Source: Craspedostauros australis
Taxonomy: Eukaryota; Bacillariophyta; Bacillariophyceae; Mastogloiales; Achnanthaceae
Reading direction: 5' to 3'
NCBI GenBank assembly: GCA_026770025.1
Contig: JAMXDE010000054.1
Span: 186,001-250,000 of the forward strand
Length of the DNA: 64,000 nucleotides
The notes beneath the pieces are model-generated. The model ran no database searches. It worked only from the letters and a program-made list of their open reading frames with translations, and was not told the origin of the DNA. Below, in pieces: positions 52,848 through 63,640 of the stretch; the stretch's first letter is position 1, and every line of letters starts with the position of its first letter. Made by a program: the position numbers and the translations under genes.

Positions 52848-54626
52848 ATGATGGAATCAAGATGGCTGGAAACGCTGAGTGACACGCAAGAGGAGAGGGA
52901 AGGGATGCAGACGTCCAACCTCACGGATGCACAGCAGATAGCACTGTCCATCATCCCGATCGTCTCCTGCCTCTTTTCCATCGTGGGATCGGGCCTCATC
53001 ATCTACATGGTCCATGCGCAGAGCATCCAGACAAAGCGGGGAGGAGCCTCCCGGTCTGCCACGCCAAACAGCCGAACGAGCCTGTCCTCGCATCACCAAT
53101 CGAACTCGCTTGCCCGGCCGTCATTCTCCACTTTGGTATCACCATCGTCGGCCTTATCAGGGGGGACAGCAGACGAACCGAACAAGGTCAGGTGGACGCC
53201 GTACCAACGCATCATGGTGGCGATGTCGGTGTGCGATATCCTCATCTCTTTCGCCTTTCCCTGGTTCTCGCTCCTGGTCCCCTCATCGTCGGAACAATCG
53301 TCGGCCGATTCCATCTCCAACACGAGGGTCTGGGCGATCGGCAACCAAGCCACCTGCACGGCTGTCGGGTTCCTCAACCAGCTGGCGTTCGCGAGTCCGC
53401 TCTACGCCGCGTCGCTCAGCTGGTTCTTCCTCCTCTCCATCCGCTTCGGCAAGTCCAACGAGACGATCGCCAAGCGCTACGAACCTTGGATGCACGCCAC
53501 GAGCCTCGGATTCCCGTTGGTCACGGCCATCCTGGGTGCCGCCTTCGACGTGTACAACGAGATGGAAGTTGGGAGGGGGTGCTGGGTCACCAGCCCGCTG
53601 CTGGCCACCCTCGCCGGCGGTCTGCCCTTCCTCATCTGCATGCTCAGCGTCTGGGCCAACCACTACCGCATCGTCAGTCACGTGCGCCACACGACGCAGC
53701 ATGCCCGCCGGCACTCCACCTTGGTCTCGTCCATGGGACCGGATACGCAGACGAGACGCGTGCAAGCCGTCGCGACGCAGGCGGCGTTTTACGTCGCGGC
53801 TTTCTGCATCACGTACGTCTCCGTCTTCATCTTGCGTATCCTGGAGTCCGCCATCTCGTCGCATGCCGATCAACGTCAGTCGACCTTCGTCGTGCAGCTG
53901 TTCCAGTCGGTGCTGTTTCCAATGAACGGCTTCTTCAACTTCCTCGTCTTCGTGCGTCCCAAGTACCTGCAGGCGAGGCGGCAGGTGGCGTCCGACGCGA
54001 TGAGCCGGTTGAGTTGGACTGCGGGGGCGGACAGCGGCGACGCGCAGCGCAAGGGCGGCAGGTGCTGGGCGCTGCGATGCGCCGTGTTTGGCTCGCCCAA
54101 CGATGTTGGTGGTGGAAGACGGAGGAGGAGAAGGAGCACCTACGCTGCAGGTAACGCTGCGGACGGTGACACCAACGCCAATGCCAACCGCGATGTCACC
54201 AAGGTGCGGAATCACTTGGATTCCAGCATCCTGCGCGAGATCGCCGCGGATGTCGCCAGCGACGATCACTTCACCACCAGCCTCATGGACGATGAGCACA
54301 ACCTCGATACTCCTGCCACCAGGATCAGCAGCGGCGAGATGCGCTTTGTTGGCAATAGCGACACGGGTTCCGTTGATCATCATGCGCACGAGCTGGACTA
54401 CCAGTGGCAAATGCAGTCGCCGTCGCGTGCGAATGAGTCGAGAGATGAAGCGGATGGTGTTTTTATTGAACCATCGGCGGCAGCAGCGGGAAGCGAAGCG
54501 GAAGACGTGAATGCATCATCGCAGCAGCATCAGCAGCAGCAGCAACCTCCTGCAGTTGCAGATCCAGCTGCAGCTAACGAAGCAGTATCATTGAAGATGG
54601 AGGATGAAGGATCGGTGGCATCGTGA
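52848..54626 (+). CDS. Seven-TM G-protein-coupled receptor, CAR-like
   Basis: Single exon, 592 residues. Seven membrane segments are visible: about 31-57, 121-146, 168-199, 215-233, 248-270, 309-333 and 346-370. Cys170 (start of TM3) and Cys245 (second extracellular loop, 'GRGCWV') are placed for the usual disulfide. The third segment and following loop read 'LYAASLSWFFLLSIRFGKSN' and 'IAKRYEPWMH', the pattern I know from diatom receptors distantly related to cAMP-receptor-like (class E) GPCRs. The first intracellular loop is long (58-120) and Ser-rich. The cytoplasmic tail (about 371-592) is long, with an Arg-rich patch (RRRRRRST), acidic stretches and a Gln run. It would signal through heterotrimeric G proteins; ligand unknown. 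Confidence 0.88.
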   Translation: MMESRWLETLSDTQEEREGMQTSNLTDAQQIALSIIPIVSCLFSIVGSGLIIYMVHAQSIQTKRGGASRSATPNSRTSLSSHHQSNSLARPSFSTLVSPSSALSGGTADEPNKVRWTPYQRIMVAMSVCDILISFAFPWFSLLVPSSSEQSSADSISNTRVWAIGNQATCTAVGFLNQLAFASPLYAASLSWFFLLSIRFGKSNETIAKRYEPWMHATSLGFPLVTAILGAAFDVYNEMEVGRGCWVTSPLLATLAGGLPFLICMLSVWANHYRIVSHVRHTTQHARRHSTLVSSMGPDTQTRRVQAVATQAAFYVAAFCITYVSVFILRILESAISSHADQRQSTFVVQLFQSVLFPMNGFFNFLVFVRPKYLQARRQVASDAMSRLSWTAGADSGDAQRKGGRCWALRCAVFGSPNDVGGGRRRRRRSTYAAGNAADGDTNANANRDVTKVRNHLDSSILREIAADVASDDHFTTSLMDDEHNLDTPATRISSGEMRFVGNSDTGSVDHHAHELDYQWQMQSPSRANESRDEADGVFIEPSAAAAGSEAEDVNASSQQHQQQQQPPAVADPAAANEAVSLKMEDEGSVAS

Positions 54627-56255
54627 TTCATCAGCATGCGCTGAATCCTCATTGCAGCTTGTGCACTAGTATGTAAAGTAGATAAGATTGGAGTAAAGTG
54701 GAGAGAGGTCCACGTGGAGAACGGAATGATGACACAATCCTACCATCGAGCAGTGCAAGTTATGCTACTCGTGTGATTGCTTGAATTCAATCAATCGGTT
54801 GGCTGCGATGATCAGGCATTTCATCATATTGTATTATGCTTTGTCTCAATTATCAATCAATCGCCTTGCAATAGGACGAGCCGCGACGATCTTTCAATGT
54901 TTGCGCTGCTCAACGAGCGTGGTGCGGATACTCAGCGACCCTCACGTTCCACACCAAACGGAAAGGACAAACACTCGATGAATCGATGACAATTGATGAT
55001 GTCTGCAATGTACGGTGCGATAAAGTATGTATCGTATGGTGTAGTGTGGTGTGAGCACAGATCTTCCAGAGTATGGTATTGATAGTCTACCTGTGAGGGA
55101 GTCTCATTGGGAAGCGCAACGCTTCACTCCGCACGGCGCATCCACGAGTGAGATGGTCGGAACATAGTTGCGGATAGGGACACAGAGGCAGCGCAGAGAG
55201 CGTGGATGGAGTATGCACGTCCAATAGACACTTCATCATTCCACGCTCTATCATGTTCAGGTGCCTGTCCATGTCCATCCAACACAAGCCCAACAGAGTG
55301 ATGAACGGCAACTCGCCACACCATATTTCTCATCGACGACACAGCACAGCACACCACATCACATGACATCACATGGAGTCCCATCCAAGTTCCTCTCTGC
55401 GACAAGGTCCATCTGCCTCCGCCCACATCTGCCAGACACTGCTCAGGGAATTGCAGGTATTGTGAAGCCAAGAGCGTCGTTCCATCGGTGCTTTACTGTC
55501 GTACGACCATGTGCTCGGCGTCACTTTTCGTCCTTTGGCTTTGGCGCCATCTTCCAAGACTTGCGTCGCGATCTTTGGCAACGAGAAGGGCCGATCTCCT
55601 GTCCGCAAAATGTGACCAGACATCACAAATTTTCACCTCTTTCTGCGACACGCGTGCTGTTTTCATTAAGTATTAATCTCTGAATATATATATGAACTTG
55701 ATTTGCTCGTGGCGCGTGCATCAATCGTCACAAACTGCCACGACTTGTCCGCCTGCCTTGTCGTATGTGACACGGCCTGCCAATCTATCCCGGTTTCGTC
55801 AAGCAAGACGAAGCGAACGCACCCAAAAAATCGTCCAAGACGGTTCTTCCGTCTCTTACGAGTTTCCCCTGCTTTCGCCACTGCCCACCAAAAATCGGCA
55901 CGGTTTTGCGGATTGCTTTTGTTGTTTGGGTCGCCGGCATACCGCACCGCGCCACCACAATGCGGCAAGGACCACAACACGACAACCTTCGCCGTTCTGC
56001 GCTGCGCGCTGCTGTCGCACGTGGAAATTCCCATCGCGGTGGTCGTCGTCATTGCCATCAAAACGACAAGACCACGTACACTCACTCGCCTGGAGGAGCG
56101 CAGCAATCTACCGTTCTTCCGCACAACATCGAAGACCTTCAGCACATCCACCAGCACCATTGATTATTCCACAGAATCGCAGAACACAGACCATCAGAGC
56201 ATCACAGAGCAGCACACGATAGAGCACCAAAGGAGACGACAATAGCACTTCCACC
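54627..56255. other. Intergenic
   Basis: About 1.6 kb between the GPCR stop and the next gene's first exon. Overlapping frames up to 180 codons (55692-56245) lack motifs; no gene is called. Confidence 0.5.
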
Positions 56256-58340
56256 ATGTTCGGCCACAACAATCAAGGAACGGCGGAGGATGTTTCAGTG
56301 CGATGCGTGAGTTGTTGTTGACATCATCGATGCAATTTTGTTTCGTGCATCGGACGTGGCCGTTAGTGCACCGTTACCTGATTGCCGATTCGTAACGAAG
56401 TGCGCGGGAAACATGCCGACCATGGTGCTCACATCCTTTGGCGATCGGTGTGCCATGCCGTCACCACATGACATGCTGGGACCTCGTGGGATCATCTCTG
56501 CTATGCACACGCAACAAGTATTGGTGTACACGAACCCACCATACTAGTACGACCTGTAGCTCATTCGATGAACCCTTCACTCATTCGTTTATTCTTTCAT
56601 TCGTTCAATTTTATACTATTATCATGGTCCCTACTCTCTCTCTCTCTCGTATGTTATGATGGATGATCACAGCGAATTCGACGATCGGCGTTTGCCTCGA
56701 ACAAGGAGTCAGCGCAGGAGGAGGATGCGGTCTGCACCATGAGAGTGTGGCACAGTGCGGGCACCAGCTTTGTGGATCTGACATCGGCTGTGCCTCTTCG
56801 GTTGCGAAAGAATAAGAGCCAGGAGTATAAGTCGGAGAGCAAGGAGAATGGATGCTGGGGCAGTGAGACGCATGATAGTGATTCTCAATCAAGCCGCAGA
56901 TCGAGTTCGAAGAAGCAGCGCAGACAACAGCAAAAACAAAAGCAGAAGCAACAGCGGTTGCAGCAACAACAACAACAGCAGCAGCAACAACAGGAACAGA
57001 TCGACCAGCGTTCCAGAGCTCTGGGGCCACAGCTGATATTCACCACAATATGCCCCGTCGGAACCCTGGATAACTCGAATCTCAGAAACAGCCGCATGGT
57101 CAACGCCTTCACTGACACCTCCAGCTTTGGCAACGAGAATGGTCGCAGGATGGGAAGACGCCCATCGGCGTTCGGTGGCGATCAGGCAGAATGCAAGCTC
57201 AGCGAGCACCATGCCAGACAGATGGAGCAACAAAGTTGGCACGATGAGAGACATCGCGGAGGCAGAGAGAGTCCAGCGCAGACAGCGGCAGCGGCAGCGG
57301 GTGCAACTTCAGCAGAGCCTGTGATTGTACCAACGCGCGACATTATGCTGGTGGAGACGGCTACGGCTGAGAATCACGAGACGATGTGTACCATCACCAC
57401 GATTTCGCATGGCTTTTACGAATGCGTATTTGACAGCAACAACGGCAAGATGGTCTTCGTGGCCTTCCTGCAGAACTACCTGTCGGAGAACCGTTTCGTC
57501 GATCCCACCAAACGTGCGCGACGAGCCAACAACGCTGTATCGCCATCGAGCAGTTCCCTGGCATCGACGGATGGTGCGAGCTTTGACGTGGAAGCTTTCA
57601 CGGCACACCGTATGGCCGAGAGAATCCAGACCGAGACGACCACGGAGAAGGTCCGAAGGAAGATCGGACGGATCGCCTCCAGCTTGGATGAATGTAAGTG
57701 TGGAGTACGAATTGTGTTTGCGTTGTGTGTTTGTGTACGTGATTGCGCAAAGTGCGCACGAGCATGAAGAATACAGTAAAGGATGGAAGATCAGGGTGTC
57801 ACCATGTGGAGTTGTATCGATGTCAAGCTCTTCAACGTTGTCGTCTCTGACAGGTTTACATCGCTACTCCTACTTGCTTTCTCATTGCATCTTACTTGTT
57901 GGAACTTGATGACAATCACCTCATGGGAACACTCAGTTGCATCGCTGTTCACTGACTGCGTGTGCTGGTGCGGAAACCCTGCCACTGCGTCAGACAAGCG
58001 CTCCAAGTCGAATCAGGAAGCCGCCGAAAACGATGCGTACTGCGGTCAGATGGGCGGTGGCTACGACACGACGATGTGCGGCCGCGGGATGGAGTTCGAC
58101 ATGTCGCCTGAGGAGAACACGACGATCGCCAGCTGCTTCAACGCACACTCGGCGGACATGAGTCGGTACAAGATGAAGATCTCTCCTTTGCCGTCGTCGT
58201 CACCAGGTCGGCGAAGAGGAAGCAATGGCAGCCGCAGCCAACAGGAGTCCGCGGAATTGGACCCGGCTGTGCTCAGCAAGGAGTACAGCAGTCCGAAATT
58301 GTCGTTGGAGTACTCGGCTGACTTGACGTCGACGATATGA
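56256..58340 (+). CDS. Diatom-type protein of unknown function, three exons
   Basis: Exons 56256-56306, 56673-57693 and 57994-58340. Donors are GTGAGT and GTAAGT, and acceptors are CACAG and GTCAG, with both joins in frame ('SLDEYKRSKSNQ' at the second). The product is 472 residues. Residues about 85-125 are Gln/Lys-rich. An ordered segment begins with 'TITTISHGFYECVFDSNNGK' and 'MVFVAFLQNYLSENRFVDPT', then 'DVEAFTAHRMAERIQTETTT'. Exon 3 has 'YCGQMGGGYDTTMCGRGMEF' and 'DMSPEENTTIASCF', with Cys-Gly motifs, and ends near 'KMKISPLPSSSPGRRRGS'. I recall similar 'FYEC...VDP.KR' and 'TTMCGRGMEF' blocks in diatom proteins, but no function is known to me. No TM segment or signal peptide. The tiny first exon (17 codons) is the least certain part. 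Confidence 0.72.
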
Positions 58341-59533
58341 TGATGGGTACTGCATGATGCATGGCGTACCATACAAATATATTACAGTAGTATGGTATGG
58401 ACCATGGAGGATACTGCCATACAAGGCGGAAGAGAGGGGCAAGGTCCTTGGTTGATGCGCCGTGGCGTTATGGCACTGCTCAGCACGGACCGATGAACTG
58501 GGTTGTACCGGAGTGTATTCTTTGGTGCTATTGTGCTCACTCTTGTCATCTCCGCCAAAGCTCATTAAGTACTATAAGGGAGAGCTGGCTGTCATGTTAC
58601 TATACCGTAGCTACACAACCATGAAGATGTTGCTTCGCTACGACAGTCGCCCATCCACGATAGTCTTTGATTTGTTGCAGCGGTATCATCGGTGTGTCCA
58701 TGCGCGTCTTTGGATGAAGCTCTGATGCTGCGTATGTTTCATTGTTGTTATGCTCGATTGCATGCAAGTGAAGCACTCCTGTTGGGGGCGTGAAGCAATG
58801 TGCTGGGCTCGTAGCTGGAAGCGTTCACCTTTCATCGTGCAGCTCCTCCACATGTGCATATCTCACGGGTACAGTATGGATACTGAATGACATAGCTCGC
58901 AAGAGAGCAATCAACAGTGACAACACTGGTAGAATACAAATCAAGACGATGTTGACGAAGATGGTTGCATTAGTAGTTGGCGGTGGTGAGTGCGAGAGCA
59001 GGTCGTTTGGGCAAGCACAGCGCAATAGGCACAACGGCAACACTCATTGTCACTGAATGCTCCGGCCAACATCTCACATTGATAAGAAGCACTGCCATGG
59101 TCAGCGATTGCCTCTCTTGTGTGCGCTCCTTCCTCTTTGGCTTTTTGCTCAGATTGCAGTTAAAAAGTTTGTTTGAACCCACAGATTGGGATTCAGGTTG
59201 TGATACGTAAGAATTGTTACGTCTCTTCATCATTGCAAAGACCCAAAATCAGAGGGGCGGGTAGAGAGAGAGAGAGAGGGTATCTCTCGAGGCATTTGTG
59301 GCAGGTTGAGTGCATGGCTTTCATCGGTATAGGTTTCGAGAGATCTTACCTGACGTTGCTTGTATCGTATAATCACATATGTGCAATAGTATTATAGATA
59401 GTAGAGTGTCTGCACATGGATGAATGATGTCATTTGCCCTTTTTTGAATCTCCGCCTCTGTTCTTCATCCTTCATTGACTCCAACCTGCAATCACAGCCA
59501 CTGAGATGACTGTGATGAGCATGCTAGCCATGA
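58341..59533. other. Intergenic between convergent genes
   Basis: About 1.2 kb with no gene seen. An 8-bp inverted repeat (TACCATAC ... GTATGGTA, about 58368-58398) just 3' of the gene above could form a hairpin. Confidence 0.5.
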
Positions 59534-59785
59534 TCAGTTGATCTTCTTGGAAGTATGATGCTGCGCTGCATCAGGACCAAGAGTGGACGCTTCCTTGCCC
59601 GCAACCACCGAGACATCTTCATCGCCTTGACGCAGGTAGATCTCCATGGCGATCCAGTGCACGATCATGAAGGCCAGCATGGGTGGCGCGAACTTGATGA
59701 GATCCAATCGACCATGAACCCAGCTGAGCGGGATCGTTAACAGCATCGCCAAGGCGATCACGATCAATGCAATCCCCTTCCACAT
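59534..59785 (-). CDS. Small membrane protein, two TM segments
   Basis: Predicted 83 residues from the ATG at 59785; the frame extends further upstream but the Met of 'MWKGIALIVIALAMLL' begins the first hydrophobic segment and is the natural start. TM1 is about 3-21 and TM2 about 30-50 ('FAPPMLAFMIVHWIAMEIYL'). The tail is hydrophilic with 'DEDVSVVAGKE'. It could be a small mitochondrial or ER membrane subunit, but no family is recognised. Its short length makes it uncertain. Confidence 0.55.
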   Translation of the reverse strand: MWKGIALIVIALAMLLTIPLSWVHGRLDLIKFAPPMLAFMIVHWIAMEIYLRQGDEDVSVVAGKEASTLGPDAAQHHTSKKIN

Positions 59786-61653
59786 GGTGATTGGATGGGT
59801 GTCTCTCCTTCCGGATAGAATAGGTCGTACTAGTATACGTAGGAGTTGATGTTCACATGGACGTTCACATTGGCGTTCACGTTGTTGCACCGTAACTCAT
59901 CCTACCAGTATCATGGAACAGAGTGGAGTCGAGTAATCTTGCCTTCGTTCTTATTCTTGTACTGATGAGTTGGCAATCGCTTGCAACAAGGAGGAGTTGT
60001 GAGATGTGGTTGGAGTGTTGCAAAACAAGACCTGCGATCTTGGCCATTCCCTCTTTTGTTGGTCTCCTTTCTTGGTCTTGGTGTTGGTCTTGCGGTGAAC
60101 TGTTGTGTGCTTCTCAACAGATCTTTGCGTCTGTTGAGTTCCTCTCTGTTGTGTGTGTTTGTGCCCATCGTCACGGGAATGGACATCAGCCAACAAGATG
60201 CGACACAAGAAGTGACACAAGACGGGACCAAAATAGTAGAGTCACGAACAAGATTGATGTGGATTAAGCACAACCGCCGTTTATGGAAACGAGATTGGAA
60301 TCGGAGCCAACTCGAAGGAATCAAAACGCGATTGGGGCGGATTCCAGACACGAGGAGAAGGGCTGTAATCCGATTTTGGTTGGATTTGTTGTTTCGGTTC
60401 AGGACCTGAGAAGAACCACGACCAGGGTGTTTGTATGTGGACGGTACGCTCCCTTCCGCTTGTGACGGTCACAACCACTTTGATATATGGCCCAAGATAC
60501 TGGGAAGAAGCAACATTTATGCAGCGAAAGGGCTGGTCGTGCTTTTTGGTGGTGTGTAAATCTGTTGTTTGGGGGCTCGCGCGTGATGGAGGTGGCTGTG
60601 TCACGAGGCTGTGACATTGACATATCACTGTAAGTACTATCTGTGAAGAAACGCTTATGGGCTTGTTTGTGACGCAAAGGCTTAACCGATGTGAGAGAGT
60701 GAGTGTGGTTTCGCGTGTCCACGGCGCATCTTCGCAGCTTAATTGTGAAGTCGACACTGAATAAATGTTCTGTGGGAGACCGCAAACATGCGTTCGAAGA
60801 ACTGCCCGATGATTCTTGTACGAATGGGCATTGACAAATATGGAGAGCCCAATAACGACTGGGCGCCCATGCTCGCGTCGTCGTGATACATCAAGCGAGA
60901 AAGCCGCCCCACCGCGAAGGCTGCACGCGGTTTTGCGCTGGTTCTGTTGTGCGTGTCGCTGTGTTTTGTCGCGGTGATGGCGGATGATGCGAGGATGTGG
61001 CGAGTTGTGATGTATTTGGGCCCACATGTTGTGCGTGCACTGTACGGTGATTCGCACCACACCGTGCGAGCGGCACATCGCGGGACAACTGGAAGATGCA
61101 CACACATGAGATGGCAACAAGGATGCGTGCAAAACCGTACGGCAAATTGTGACGCAGTACATCGAACCGCGTACTCAGCGTTACCGTGCTGCGCGCGTCT
61201 GTGTGCATTGCTTGCAGAATAATCGTACCACTCTGGGCACAACAGAGAGGCTGAGTTGTTGGGTGATCCAACAGAGAGTCAAAAGAAGCAAAACACAAGA
61301 AGACCGAAACCGAAACCTCAACGAAAGTGAAAGCCACAAGTCCGAGGCTCCAAAAGTCAACCAAAGAGGGAACGGAAAGAGACTCAAGCCACATTGCATT
61401 GCTTTGCATTACGATACATCACATTGCATCACATCACGAGTTAAACCTGACCAGTTGGAGAAAGACAATCAGCTCAAGTCAAAGTTCAAACTCGAGGAAG
61501 TCAGTTCAAAGCATCATCGACCTTGTTCGCACTCCATCACTTCCTCACAACCCAGCAATCGATACCAATCCATACCAATCAATAGCAGCAATCAATAGCA
61601 GCAACATAAGCAGCAACATAAGCAGTAGCAGTCGCAGAAGAACGACGGCCGTC
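59786..61653. other. Intergenic, divergent flank
   Basis: About 1.87 kb between the small membrane protein (-) and the His-rich gene (+). Several frames of 90-290 codons on both strands overlap without motifs; none is called. Ends in CAGCAATAG/AGCAACATA repeats just before the next gene. Confidence 0.5.
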
Positions 61654-62349
61654 ATGATTCAAAGAAGAGCTCGTCCAGAGATGATGGAAGAACGGATCAA
61701 GAGCACCGCACCCACCGCAAGGACGTCTTCCAAGAGCAAGTCCATCACCTCCGTCTCCTCGCAATCCTCCTCCGTGGCTCCCACAGACTCCTCCTCCTCC
61801 TGCGATGATGGACAGTACTCGGAGACCTCGTCTCAGGTGGATGTCATCACTGCGACGCCCACCAGATCGCGGCCCAGAGTCCGCCCTCGTCCTGCCACCG
61901 TCGTCACCACTTTGCAGGCTTCCGGCATGGATGTCGGTGACATGGACATGGACGATGATGAGCATCATCAACATGAGCACCAGCATGACCACCAACAGCA
62001 TCATCAACACCAGCATGAACACCAACACGACAACAACGGCAGCAGTAGAAGTCGAAGCAGCGATGTGAGCGCAACCACCAGCGCCTCATCTGCCGACCAG
62101 CATGTCGCCAACGACGCTCCTGCCAGACGGATACGCCCCACACGACGTGGCGCAAACGGAGGCGATGGCGGCGATCCTGGCGATGGTGCGGACGGCAACG
62201 CAAGAAGCAGCGGAGGCAGGCAACGCCAGCGACCCAAGCGACAGGCGCCACGCAAGTCCAAGCCGCAGAGATCCCATGCCATCCTCATCTTGGACTCCGA
62301 CAAGAATCCCTACCACCAGAAGCTCTCCTCCACGACGCATACTGAGTGA
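61654..62349 (+). CDS. His/Gln-rich basic protein of unknown role
   Basis: Predicted 231 residues from the ATG at 61654 (the frame is open upstream to 61327 without an ATG). The sequence is low in complexity: Ser/Thr-rich start, then Met/Asp ('GMDVGDMDMDDDE') and a His-rich tract at about 103-126 of alternating His with Gln, Glu and Asp. Next comes a Gly/Asp stretch and a basic C-terminal part ('RQRQRPKRQAPRKSKPQRSH'). It ends 'AILILDSDKNPYHQKL'. The His tract could bind metal and the basic tail nucleic acid, but this is inference. It may be nuclear. No domain is recognised. Confidence 0.55.
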   Translation: MIQRRARPEMMEERIKSTAPTARTSSKSKSITSVSSQSSSVAPTDSSSSCDDGQYSETSSQVDVITATPTRSRPRVRPRPATVVTTLQASGMDVGDMDMDDDEHHQHEHQHDHQQHHQHQHEHQHDNNGSSRSRSSDVSATTSASSADQHVANDAPARRIRPTRRGANGGDGGDPGDGADGNARSSGGRQRQRPKRQAPRKSKPQRSHAILILDSDKNPYHQKLSSTTHTE

Positions 62350-62768
62350 AGGCCCTGCGCAGCGATTAGACTCCACAGCAGAGACGGTACTCTAGTGTGT
62401 ACGGCAAGCCAGCCATACGCTATTGCTATTCTGCTGCTATTCTACTGCTCTACGGTGTTGCACAACAGCACATGTTGCAACGCAGCAAGAGCAAAGGAGC
62501 AAGAAACGAGCATCGGTGCCACACCAACATCGAGAGAGAGGATTGGATTCTCACATCTCTCGCTTGGTGCATCGTACCGTACCACATCTTGTTCGCAGAC
62601 GGCAAGGCAAGCGACAAAGATTCGTTTCTCTTGTCATGGCTGCCTGCCCATCAGCAGCAACAGCAAGGAACCACTCACGCATAGTAGCTCGCACTGTTGC
62701 GATTAACCACTAACGACCAACCATGACACGACACAACACAACACGATACTGCAACAAGAAGCAGAAAG
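62350..62768. other. Intergenic
   Basis: About 420 bases without a supported gene. Confidence 0.45.
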
Positions 62769-63113
62769 ATGCGAGGCGTCGAACCTCACGCAGCTTCGTG
62801 TCGTTTGGCTCAGGAGAAACCGACGGGACCGATTGCCAAAGTCAACGAGAACCGGCCAGACAGGCTTGGCAAATCTCCTCCCCATGTGCCTCTTTCCGCT
62901 TCGTCTCACGATTCGTGCGCGCCCAAACGTTGCTTCGCTGGCATTCAGCGGCCATGGTGCAAACGACGACCACAAGGGAAGCAACACCAACATCAAGCGC
63001 AACTGCAGCCCAAGACCTCAACAAGACACGCACAGGAACACTCATCCATACATGCATCCAAACAGTCCGTGGCCGAAGTCTCGCAACTATCCAACACAGC
63101 GGCCACACCATGA
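62769..63113 (+). CDS. Possible small protein, weak
   Basis: A 114-codon frame with composition closer to coding than its neighbours in the middle ('KPTGPIAKVNENRPDRLGKS', 'PWCKRRPQGKQHQHQ'). Two other plus-strand frames of similar length overlap it, so the choice of frame is not secure. No motif. Confidence 0.25.
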   Translation: MRGVEPHAASCRLAQEKPTGPIAKVNENRPDRLGKSPPHVPLSASSHDSCAPKRCFAGIQRPWCKRRPQGKQHQHQAQLQPKTSTRHAQEHSSIHASKQSVAEVSQLSNTAATP

Positions 63114-63202
63114 TACTCGCACGGCATAGGTAGGTCGTAGAGCACAGTACCATACAGTGCAACCCATTGCATAGCATACACGTAGCATACATACGACTAC
63201 GA

Positions 63203-63640
63203 CTACTCATAGCATACCCGTTCCTGTAGTCGTATGGCAACAACACCAGCAATGTCAAGGATCAATTTCTCCGCATCGCGCCAAGCATCTTTCACCATCT
63301 CGCGACACGATGTTGGTCTTTTGTCATCCAGAACCCAGCAAACACGAATCGCGTGAACCATTCCGACTGTGACCGGAGTCGCTGGTCCTTTGAGGACACA
63401 GGTCAACACCATCAGCGGTCTCCTTCGTTCTGCCGAAGTTTCGTCACGACCGCACACTGTTGGACTTGTACCTCACGTACGACCACAGCGACTTCACCAG
63501 TCTCCACCGAAGACCAAGATGCCATCGATCAGCATGCGACCACCAGCGCTGTGTGGGACGTCACCCTCATGTATCACTGTGATGAGAAGCGGCTTTTGGC
63601 GGTTTGCCTCATCGTGTCACCGGACACTGATAGAAGCTAA
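63203..63640 (-). pseudogene. Coding-like fragments in shifting frames
   Basis: Three consecutive stretches read like protein but in different frames: 'KPLLITVIHEGDVPHSAGGR' leading to 'MLIDGILVFGGDW'; 'GEVAVVVREVQVQQCAVVTK'; and 'RPLMVLTCVLKGPATPVTVG' to 'CREMVKDAWRDAEKLILDIA'. No clean splice sites link them. This is either a decayed gene copy or a gene whose introns I could not resolve. No family is recognised. Confidence 0.35.

Noticed and set aside
60281-61162. 293-codon minus-strand ORF
   Set aside because: Composition (many Cys, His, Ser, Arg) looks like random translation and overlaps other frames; no domain seen.
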